Shown here one piece after another: positions 1 through 4,336 of a stretch of DNA of 26,795 nt. The notes below the pieces were generated by a model, which was not told the origin of the DNA, did not search any database, and saw only the letters and a list, made by a program, of their open reading frames with translations. The translations under genes were made by a program, and so were the position numbers. Every line of letters starts with the position of its first letter. Position 1 is the first letter of the stretch. Source of the DNA: a virus; the IMG/VR virus record IMGVR_UViG_3300032516_000161, positions 1-26,795 of that record; one strand, 5' to 3'.

Positions 1-316
1 GATCAGGCTTCAGGTTCGTATTCTGGTCTCGACCAGAATGATCTACCTCAGTCAGCTCAAGAGCATCAGCAGGATCAGGCTCATACTCATCGTGGTCTTT
101 CAGGTCGAGGATATCGCCTATCGTTAAGACCCGGGGAGTCGGATCACCTTCTTCGTAATAGAGCTCGAAGTCCACGATCTTCACTTCGGGGAAGGCTTCA
201 GAGAACTTCCTCATGAAGGCCCCATAGGCTGGGTAGAACTCGACTGCCGAGAGCCCCTGACGATTCGTATCTTCGGGGATAGCAATCTCCAAACGCAAAT
301 ACGAGGTACCCTTCAT
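1..316 (-). CDS. Hypothetical protein, 3' end cut by window edge
   Basis: The frame opens with ATG at 316-314 and stays open to base 1, giving 105 visible residues; the C-terminus lies outside the window. The start overlaps the stop of the upstream gene in an ATGA arrangement, which implies translational coupling. The protein begins MKGTSYLRLEIAIPEDTNRQ, continues with a mixed section containing a FYPAYGAFMRKF stretch, and becomes acidic (ELYYEEGD, DHDEYEPDPADALELTEVD). There is no signal peptide or membrane segment and I do not recognise a family. It is the last visible gene of the leftward cluster. Confidence 0.7.
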   Translation of the reverse strand, partial: MKGTSYLRLEIAIPEDTNRQGLSAVEFYPAYGAFMRKFSEAFPEVKIVDFELYYEEGDPTPRVLTIGDILDLKDHDEYEPDPADALELTEVDHSGRDQNTNLKPD

Positions 317-549
317 TCGAACTTCCCTTCGGAGTAGCTGCGAGGGATGGCAAGGGACATTTTGCAATTCCGGAGGAACTCGTCCCCGGTCTTGTCCGTG
401 AAGTTCCCTCTCTTCTGGTCGTTTCGGAACTCATCCTTGGCCAACACGACCAATTTGCGGATATCCTCGAGGAAACCTTGGACATCTTCGGTCTCCTGAG
501 GTCGGTACTTGGTGAGTACCTTATGCAGGTGTTGAGCATATGCTCCCAT
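313..549 (-). CDS. Small hypothetical protein (78 aa)
   Basis: A 78-aa basic/acidic, probably cytoplasmic protein of unknown function. The start is well supported: a full AGGAGGT ribosome binding site lies 5 bases upstream of ATG 549-547. Residues 1-45 look helical and amphipathic (HLHKVLTKYR, VQGFLEDIRKLVVLAKDEF). The C-terminal half is more polar and has a single Cys. Its stop overlaps the start of the next leftward gene by 4 bases, so the two are probably co-translated. It is preceded by the first copy of the conserved two-hairpin leader (563-635), so its expression may be controlled separately from the genes upstream. Confidence 0.75.
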   Translation of the reverse strand: MGAYAQHLHKVLTKYRPQETEDVQGFLEDIRKLVVLAKDEFRNDQKRGNFTDKTGDEFLRNCKMSLAIPRSYSEGKFE

Positions 550-562
550 CTCGGACCTCCTA

Positions 563-635
563 TCAAAAGATTTTGGTGCAGAACGGCACCCCCTTGGCCC
601 CGAAAGCTCCTTTCGTCCTTCGGGGCCAATCGGCT
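563..635 (-). promoter_or_regulatory. Conserved two-hairpin leader element, copy 1
   Basis: Read on the minus strand, the element starts with AGCCGA (635-630). Next comes a 9-bp perfect stem (627-619 with 604-596) whose loop contains CGAAAGGA, then a 5-bp stem GGTGC/GCACC (590-586 with 579-575), then AAAATCTTTTGA just before the AGGAGGT of the 78-aa gene. The same order of parts occurs at 1560-1629 with different stem bases but the same loop and single-stranded sequences. Neither stem is followed by a U-run, so it is not a standard intrinsic terminator. A cis-acting RNA (translation control, RNA processing or protein binding) is inferred. Confidence 0.55.
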
Positions 636-641
636 AACGTT

Positions 642-701
642 CTACTTGATCAACCAGAGGATCACGGCTAGAACAAGAATTCCAATTACCACGACCCCCA
701 C
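642..701 (-). other. Overlapping -1 frame encoding a transmembrane helix (possible frameshift tail or small gene)
   Basis: In the -1 frame relative to the 83-aa gene that ends at 686, a short frame runs to a TAG at 644-642. It encodes VVVIGILVLAVILWLIK, an almost ideal single membrane helix ending in Lys. No ATG exists in this frame; the only nearby start is a GTG at 701-699 with no ribosome binding site. The frames meet at a run of five G (699-695 on the minus strand), so a -1 slip on GGG would join 81 residues of the upstream protein to this helix. A one-base assembly error in the G run would look the same. The TAG lies 6 bases before the leader element, as a TAG lies 5 bases before copy 2. 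Confidence 0.45.
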
Positions 702-937
702 CGGACCAATCCGGACTCGTAGAGGGCCTTGATCCGTTGCTGGATCGTCTCCCGAGCGCGTTCGTAGGTCTGTGTCTGATCTTCAGGAACGGCCCATTCC
801 CAATCCCCGAAGAATCGAAGAATCGTGTTGGTTGGATCAATGGTTACCCCGGTCCCTTCGAGGACTCCAGGAAGTAGGTCCCCAGGCCTGGGAGATCCAG
901 GCTGGCAACCTAATGCGATTGTGTAGGTCGGTGCCAT
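686..937 (-). CDS. Small hypothetical protein (83 aa), possible C-terminal membrane anchor by -1 frameshift
   Basis: Start ATG 937-935 is chosen over an upstream in-frame ATG because TAGGAG sits 9 bases before it. The first half is Gly/Pro-rich (GCQPGSPRPGDLLPG). Residues about 55-75 form a charged helix (PEDQTQTYERARETIQQRIK). The annotated frame ends RWGSW-stop. In the -1 frame, entered at a five-G run next to the end, 17 hydrophobic residues follow. If that frame is used the product would be about 98 aa with a C-terminal membrane anchor. The family is not recognised. It lies 11 bases after the 62-aa gene. Confidence 0.65.
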   Translation of the reverse strand: MAPTYTIALGCQPGSPRPGDLLPGVLEGTGVTIDPTNTILRFFGDWEWAVPEDQTQTYERARETIQQRIKALYESGLVRWGSW

Positions 938-948
938 CGGTGCTTCTC

Positions 949-1137
949 CTACTTGAATTCGTTGAACAGGTGATGCATCAGGCGCTTGTACCCCGCTTTG
1001 AGGTACCACCTGGTGATCCAATTGAGAAGGATCATGAATCCCTCACGTTGGTCGGCGGACATCTTGCCCACCAGAGGCCTTAGCTCTTCGATAGCAGCTT
1101 GGCCATCAGCATCCATCTTGGCTAGTGTTTCGTCCAT
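949..1137 (-). CDS. Small hypothetical protein (62 aa)
   Basis: A short, probably all-helical protein. The first 35 residues are acidic and charged (MDETLAKMDADGQAAIEELR). Residues 35-50 are more hydrophobic (GFMILLNWITRWYLKAGY) but too polar for a confident membrane segment. An AGGAG box 6 bases before ATG 1137-1135 supports the start. It sits 7 bases after the preceding leftward gene's stop and 11 bases before the next start, which is operon-like packing. No family recognised. The size and context fit an accessory phage gene. Confidence 0.65.
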   Translation of the reverse strand: MDETLAKMDADGQAAIEELRPLVGKMSADQREGFMILLNWITRWYLKAGYKRLMHHLFNEFK

Positions 1138-1144
1138 TGTTCTC

Positions 1145-1549
1145 CTAGTGGATCAACTCAAGACCTAAGAACCAGAACCAACCAGCTCCGAGGTGATGAT
1201 CGAACATGATCAGCATCAGGTCGAAATCATCAGCGATTCCGAGATTGTTCGAGGTCCCGGTGTTGGAGACCATGAACTGATGACCTTGGATCGTAATGAA
1301 GTTCCGTCCTTGGGTAGCGTAGAGGTTGAACAGGCCCTCATCATTGGTCTCAAAGACGAATTCATTCACGGCCTTGAAAGGCTCGCAAACGATCGGCTGG
1401 ACCGTGGTGCAGAAGATCTCATCGTTGATCTCTGGGTCGATCATTGGGGCCGGTGACCTCATCACGATGGGCAGGAACACCCGAAAGCATCCCTGGGGGT
1501 CCCCACACTCACTAGGAGGTGGGGGAGGCGGTTGCATGTGAATAATCAT
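1145..1549 (-). CDS. Hypothetical protein with poly-proline N-terminus (134 aa)
   Basis: Start ATG 1549-1547 is preceded by AAGGAG at a good distance. A longer in-frame extension upstream exists but would run through the conserved leader element, so the shorter start is preferred. The protein begins MIIHMQ followed by six prolines and a Cys-containing turn (SECGDPQGC). The rest is beta-rich and hydrophobic, with four Cys in the first half and a very aromatic end (AGWFWFLGLELIH). This resembles a small beta-sandwich virion or surface protein, but no family is recognised. It is the second gene preceded by the two-hairpin leader. Confidence 0.65.
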   Translation of the reverse strand: MIIHMQPPPPPPSECGDPQGCFRVFLPIVMRSPAPMIDPEINDEIFCTTVQPIVCEPFKAVNEFVFETNDEGLFNLYATQGRNFITIQGHQFMVSNTGTSNNLGIADDFDLMLIMFDHHLGAGWFWFLGLELIH

Positions 1550-1559
1550 ACTCACTCCT

Positions 1560-1629
1560 TCAAAAGATTTTGGTGTAGCTAGATCACACCCCTCCGCCTC
1601 TGATCCTTTCGAATCCGAAGCGGTCGGCT
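1560..1629 (-). promoter_or_regulatory. Conserved two-hairpin leader element, copy 2
   Basis: On the minus strand: AGCCGA (1629-1624), a 7-bp stem (1623-1617 with 1600-1594) around a loop containing CGAAAGGA, then GGGGTG, a 5-bp stem GGTGT/ACACC (1590-1586 with 1576-1572), then CACCAAAATCTTTTGA and the Shine-Dalgarno. Compared with copy 1, the closing pair of stem 2 changes C-G to T-A, a compensatory change. Stem 1 contains a G-U wobble that would be a C-A mismatch on the other strand, which points to a leftward RNA. The TAG of the upstream 105-aa gene lies 5 bases before the element. Confidence 0.55.
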
Positions 1630-1634
1630 GGGGT

Positions 1635-1952
1635 CTAGAGTGAAGAATCGGGAGGTCCCCAAAGGCCAGCATTCGGCCTAGGGAACTTGCATCCGAGGTA
1701 AAACCACTTCTCGGTGATATCGTTGTACCAGAAGTGGAACGTTTGGAAGGAGGTATCCTCTTGATGATAGACGATTACCTTAGCCCTGAGCCAACCCCCC
1801 TGGGGAACGACTCCGTGGCGGTAGGTGCGTTCGGAAGCTCGATAGAAATCACAGCGTTCGAACTCACGAACGTTTAGACGGTAGAGGTAGCCTGAAAGCT
1901 TTACGAGGACACGGCCCTCAACCTCGTCAGACGATACGATTTGCTTTTTCAT
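1635..1952 (-). CDS. Hypothetical protein (105 aa)
   Basis: Start ATG 1952-1950 (MKKQIVSSDE) is preceded by TAGGAG at a normal distance; the longer frame reading from 1979 lacks such a signal. The predicted fold is mostly beta, with alternating hydrophobic strands (RVLVKLSGYLYRL, AKVIVYHQ, TFHFWYN) and many aromatic residues. There is no signal peptide or membrane helix. The family is unknown. It lies 10 bases downstream of a 46-aa membrane protein and is followed immediately by the second leader element, so it probably ends one translational unit. Confidence 0.65.
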   Translation of the reverse strand: MKKQIVSSDEVEGRVLVKLSGYLYRLNVREFERCDFYRASERTYRHGVVPQGGWLRAKVIVYHQEDTSFQTFHFWYNDITEKWFYLGCKFPRPNAGLWGPPDSSL

Positions 1953-1962
1953 TCTTCTACTC

Positions 1963-2103
1963 CTAGCGGAACAAAGCACAGCCTAAGGCCAGCCCAAAGA
2001 TCGATCCACCCAAGGCGGGGCAGATCCCAAAGGGCAAACCAATTGTGAAGCCTGCGTAGATGCAAGCGGCGATCAGAACGAAGGATTTGAGGAAGTGGAA
2101 CAT
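1963..2103 (-). CDS. Small membrane protein (46 aa)
   Basis: This short frame begins MFHFLKSFVLIAACIYAGF and ends GLALGCALFR. Most of its 46 residues are hydrophobic with many Gly and Ala, fitting one long or two short membrane helices with a positively charged Lys near the N-terminus. A GAAAGGA box lies 6 bases upstream of ATG 2103-2101. It is only 10 bases before the next leftward gene. Size and character are compatible with a small phage membrane protein (holin-like or superinfection-related), but there is no specific evidence for either. Confidence 0.55.
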   Translation of the reverse strand: MFHFLKSFVLIAACIYAGFTIGLPFGICPALGGSIFGLALGCALFR

Positions 2104-2191
2104 GGGTTTTCCTTTCGACGAAGGTTGTGTTGGAGTCGACGATGTGACCCCTGAGGAGCGATCGAATAGGTAATTCGGTCGTTTCGCAGAG

Positions 2192-2221
2192 GAGAGACGG
2201 ACCCCCCTCGATCCGTCTCTC
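2192..2221 (-). terminator. Intercistronic hairpin after the 157-aa gene
   Basis: GAGAGACGGA (2192-2201) and TCCGTCTCTC (2212-2221) form a perfect 10-bp stem around a 10-base loop. The hairpin starts 11 bases after the TAA of the 157-aa gene and lies about 90 bases before the 46-aa gene. There is no T-run on either side, so it is a weak terminator candidate; transcript end protection or partial attenuation is equally possible. Confidence 0.4.
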
Positions 2222-2232
2222 TCGATCCTTGA

Positions 2233-2706
2233 TTAGGCTTCTACGGGGATGGTCGCAACGATCTTGGCTGCAACCTTGGCGGCGCGGTGGGCGAGATAGG
2301 TCGATTGCCCGGCCCATTTCTCGTCCTGGGCTTTGTAGGTCGAAGCGGTCACGGCGTCGACCAGGAGGTAACCGGCGACGAGGGCCTTGGCGCTAACTTC
2401 GCGGTAGTACTTGTAGGCGGGCTTCTCGGGGCCAACCCAGCTCAGTTTGATCCCCTTCTCGGAGATGGCCAGGACCGCGTAGTCGTAATCGCCCTTCTTG
2501 GAGCGAACGATCGAACCAACCTGGACGAAGGTCTCCACCGGCGCAACCGGGGCAGGAACTTCTTCGGGCTCAACCTCGGAGGTCTCAACCGGAGCAACTT
2601 CGACAACGATCTCAACCGGAGCAACTTCGGCAACGGTCTCAACAGCGTCGGAAACGATGGTGGTCTCGAGGACCTGGGCGGAAACGGGCTTGCGATTGCG
2701 GGACAT
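2233..2706 (-). CDS. Hypothetical protein with Val/Glu/Pro repeats (157 aa)
   Basis: Start ATG 2706-2704 (MSRNRKPVSAQ) has AAAGGAG at a good distance; an upstream in-frame ATG at 2766 would read through a hairpin. Residues about 20-60 are a low-complexity repeat of VAPVE-type units rich in Val, Glu and Pro, probably an extended linker. A compact domain of about 95 residues follows, starting with a beta-rich SH3- or KOW-like stretch (VQVGSIVRSKKGDYDYAVLA) and ending in an Ala-rich helical tail. Neither similarity is certain. It is the first gene of the leftward cluster, and its codons are more G+C-rich than those of its neighbours. Confidence 0.7.
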   Translation of the reverse strand: MSRNRKPVSAQVLETTIVSDAVETVAEVAPVEIVVEVAPVETSEVEPEEVPAPVAPVETFVQVGSIVRSKKGDYDYAVLAISEKGIKLSWVGPEKPAYKYYREVSAKALVAGYLLVDAVTASTYKAQDEKWAGQSTYLAHRAAKVAAKIVATIPVEA

Positions 2707-2725
2707 TTGAGTCTCCTTTGAAATG

Positions 2726-2745
2726 CTTCCAGCGAATTCTGGAAG
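2726..2745 (-). repeat. Hairpin in the leader of the 157-aa gene
   Basis: CTTCCAG (2726-2732) and CTGGAAG (2739-2745) form a perfect 7-bp stem with a 6-base loop. On the minus strand it ends about 20 bases before the ATG, directly before the CAAAGGAG ribosome binding site. It could influence access to the start or stabilise the transcript end. Confidence 0.4.
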
Positions 2746-2787
2746 AAGTTTGCCTTCGAACCGCAAAGCTCGAAAGCAAAATTCTTC

Positions 2788-2808
2788 CGCCCCCCTTTAT
2801 CGGGGGCG
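2788..2808. repeat. GC-rich hairpin
   Basis: CGCCCCC (2788-2794) pairs with GGGGGCG (2802-2808) around a 7-base loop, and the stem extends by CTTC/GAAG if one A is bulged. It lies about 80 bases upstream of the first leftward gene. There is no adjoining T-run, so it is at best a weak terminator for stray rightward transcription or a leader structure for leftward transcription. Confidence 0.35.
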
Positions 2809-3073
2809 AGAAGTCCCCGTGGTAATCCCTGGCGTGTCCGACCGGCTATTCCCTTGCTTTTCGCTCCAAATTACGGGGGGTCGCAAACCGGCTAGTTTCG
2901 CTATGGCGATTCTCGGTGGATATTCGCTACTCACCTCTAGGTTTTACGGCGATCCCGGCTTGCGGAGGCCCTAGATTTTCGAGGTTTTTGGTTGGTAAAG
3001 TGCTGGTGGAAATTGGGGTTGCTTTTTTTTTTCTCCTATGGCTAATTATAAGGGATTTTTGGAGGTAATAAAA

Positions 3074-3128
3074 CCCCCAGATGTTCCGGTTTTAGGAGAC
3101 GCACACCCCTAGATGTACCGGTTTTGGA
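3074..3128. repeat. Imperfect direct repeat containing AGATGT(T/A)CCGGTTTT
   Basis: Two copies of a C-run followed by AGATGTTCCGGTTTTAGGAG and AGATGTACCGGTTTTGGAG lie 32 bases apart (starting near 3079 and 3111). The core ATGT-N-CCGGTTTT is identical. Paired sites of this size in a phage control region usually bind a protein; which one is unknown. Confidence 0.45.
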
Positions 3129-3305
3129 GGGGGGTATAGGTAGATTTGCCCTGGCGATGCGCCGGATAAGCGTTGTCACACAACCCATACGTCCTGAACC
3201 CGCACTTCAGTTATTATATAACCCTCCAACTTCGTCCCCGAAGAACGAAAGTTCCCTGGCCTTTCTCACTCATAAGTTATTTTGTCTACCGCTAACTAAC
3301 TATGC

Positions 3306-3399
3306 CTAACTAACCTAAATAACTATCTCCCACCTCACCCACAACAACTCCATTCTTCTCCAGTTAGTTAGCCCCTCCTAACTAACTAACCTAAATAAC
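3306..3399. repeat. Exact 18-bp direct repeat in TAAC-repeat field
   Basis: CTAACTAACCTAAATAAC occurs exactly at 3306-3323 and 3382-3399. Shorter TAAC/GTTA units fill the surrounding 3280-3490 stretch. This iteron-like arrangement in a non-coding A+T-rich stretch beside a large palindrome suggests a replication origin or a multi-site regulator target. Confidence 0.6.
3362..3387. repeat. Inverted repeat AGTTAGTTAG/CTAACTAACT
   Basis: A perfect 10-bp inverted repeat (3362-3371 and 3378-3387) with spacer CCCCTC. Its arms use the same TTAG/CTAA unit as the larger palindrome at 3436-3487, so one protein may recognise both. Confidence 0.6.
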
Positions 3400-3414
3400 C
3401 TAAGTTACTTAGGT
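3398..3414. repeat. Inverted repeat ACCTAAG/CTTAGGT
   Basis: A perfect 7-bp inverted repeat (3398-3404 and 3408-3414) with a 3-base spacer. It lies between the other two TTAG-type inverted repeats and is compatible with a dimeric operator. Confidence 0.5.
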
Positions 3415-3426
3415 CATGCCCTAAAA

Positions 3427-3494
3427 CGCGCAGATAGTTAGTTAGGTTAGTTAGTTATATATATATAACTAACTAACCTAACTAACTGTGCGCG
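3427..3494. repeat. Large palindrome (perfect 52 bp, plus outer 6-bp arms)
   Basis: Positions 3436-3487 form a perfect palindrome with no spacer, centred between 3461 and 3462 on an alternating TATATATA tract. Each 26-base arm is built of GTTA/TAAC units with one GG interruption. After a short mismatch (GAT on the left, G on the right), CGCGCA (3427-3432) pairs with TGCGCG (3489-3494), giving 32 bp of pairing per arm. It lies 54 bases upstream of the -35 of the rightward promoter. It could be an origin, an operator array or a terminase recognition region. Confidence 0.85.
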
Positions 3495-3509
3495 GTTGGC
3501 ATTGGGGTC

Positions 3510-3530
3510 ATCCACCAAATTGTGGTGGAT
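3510..3530. promoter_or_regulatory. Operator-like inverted repeat
   Basis: ATCCACCA (3510-3517) and TGGTGGAT (3523-3530) form a perfect 8-bp inverted repeat with spacer AATTG, ending 17 bases upstream of the -35 hexamer. Position and symmetry fit binding by a dimeric regulator, more likely an activator than a repressor because it lies upstream of -35. Confidence 0.5.
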
Positions 3531-3547
3531 ACGAGGAAAGCTGGGGA

Positions 3548-3576
3548 TTGATATCTTGAATAGAAGGTCTTATAAT
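3548..3576 (+). promoter_or_regulatory. Sigma70-like promoter for the rightward module
   Basis: TTGATA (3548-3553) and TATAAT (3571-3576) are separated by exactly 17 bases: five of six consensus bases at -35 and a perfect -10. Transcription would start near 3583, leaving about 34 bases of leader before ATG 3617. It is the only near-consensus promoter seen ahead of the terminase-to-tail genes. Confidence 0.8.
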
Positions 3577-3616
3577 ATATGTGTACCTACCCTACCTGTG
3601 TTCCCCCGAGCAACTC

Positions 3617-4336
3617 ATGCCCCAATGTATTCACATCAAAGACGATGGACTCCAATGCAGAGCTTCAGCCATCCTGGAGTCTCAGTATTGTAGGTACCAT
3701 GGGGGTTTGAATCTGAAAGGGATCGCTCATCCCAATTTCAAGTCGGGGAAGTACTCGATCTACCTCCCGGACAAGTTGGTCGCTAAGTACGAGGATGCTC
3801 GTGCGGATATCGATCTCTTATCTCTTCGGGACGAGTTAGCGCTTCTGGATGCACGAATCGGGGATATCCTCGAGAAAATTCGAGATAAGCAGACTGTAGA
3901 CCTCTGGGGGTCTTTGTCTATCGAACTCGATTCTCTCGAAGATTCCTACATGGCGAACGATCAAGTTCAGATCGGGAACGAAATCGCCGGGATTCGTGAT
4001 TTAATCAAGAAAGGGGTCGAAGCCGAGAAAGGTTGGGCTGAGATCTATACAGTCGTAGAGGGAAGACGTCGAGTGGCGGAGACGGAGAGGAAACGTCTAG
4101 TCGAGATGAATCAAATGATCTCGTCTGAACGTGCTATGGTCCTCCTTGCTTCGATTTTAGACGTCATCAAGAGGAACGTAAAGGATGGCCAAACCCTCAG
4201 CAGGATCGCCAACGAGATTAGACAATTGGCTTCTCGATCAGTTAGCGGAGTCTCTGGACCCACAGATTTCGATGGAGGATCCGAGAACTCCGATGGAGCC
4301 GGTCGAATGGATCCAGAAGTTCTTCTACGTACCTGA
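3617..4336 (+). CDS. Putative terminase small subunit-like protein with N-terminal zinc finger-like motif
   Basis: A 239-aa protein immediately upstream of TerL, the usual place of the DNA-recognition subunit. ATG 3617 is preferred over a GTG at 3581 because the protein-like sequence begins MPQCIHIKDDGLQCRA and the GTG lies at the predicted transcription start; no strong ribosome binding site is seen. Residues C4, H6, C14, C25 and H28 with a following GG (CRYHGG) form a compact metal-binding-type motif seen in phage proteins next to terminases. Residues about 50-180 are strongly helical and charged (LSLRDELALLDARIGDILEKI), probably a coiled coil for oligomerisation. Its 3' end overlaps TerL by 152 bases. 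The small-subunit role is inferred from context. Confidence 0.6.
   Translation: MPQCIHIKDDGLQCRASAILESQYCRYHGGLNLKGIAHPNFKSGKYSIYLPDKLVAKYEDARADIDLLSLRDELALLDARIGDILEKIRDKQTVDLWGSLSIELDSLEDSYMANDQVQIGNEIAGIRDLIKKGVEAEKGWAEIYTVVEGRRRVAETERKRLVEMNQMISSERAMVLLASILDVIKRNVKDGQTLSRIANEIRQLASRSVSGVSGPTDFDGGSENSDGAGRMDPEVLLRT

Larger units (their letters stand above)
2707..3616. other. Divergent non-coding region (replication or control region candidate)
   Basis: About 0.9 kb without a convincing gene separates the leftward and rightward gene sets. It holds two hairpins near the leftward gene, a 10-base T-run (3023-3032), an imperfect tandem repeat (3074-3128), a field of TAAC-type repeats with several inverted repeats (3280-3494), a further inverted repeat (3510-3530) and a promoter (3548-3576). 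A TATAAT on the minus strand at 3050-3045 could serve leftward transcription, but its -35 is poor. Short open frames here (2723-2974, 3124-3309) have no ribosome binding site or protein-like composition. Confidence 0.7.

Noticed and set aside
575-602. Short leader peptide starting at the GTG in stem 2 of leader copy 1
   Set aside because: The second copy of the element has GTG followed at once by TGA, so the reading frame is not conserved while the RNA pairing is.
1949-2317. Leftward 122-aa frame overlapping the 46-aa membrane protein
   Set aside because: It is antiphase to two better-supported genes with ribosome binding sites and is Arg-rich, typical of a shadow frame.
2723-2974. 83-aa rightward open frame in the divergent region
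   Set aside because: It lies across the leader of the leftward gene, has no ribosome binding site and a non-protein-like composition.
3023-3032. Intrinsic terminator at the T10 run
   Set aside because: There is no GC-rich stem immediately upstream on the plus strand.
3045-3050. Leftward promoter with a perfect TATAAT
   Set aside because: At 17-base spacing the -35 hexamer matches consensus at only about three positions and there is no extended -10, so it was not listed as a feature.
3124-3309. 61-aa rightward open frame
   Set aside because: It extends into the TAAC-repeat field, has no recognisable domain, and any start would use the repeated site at 3111-3128 as leader.
3280-3494. CRISPR array
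   Set aside because: Repeat units are 4-18 bases with irregular spacing and no unique spacers of constant length; no cas genes are present.
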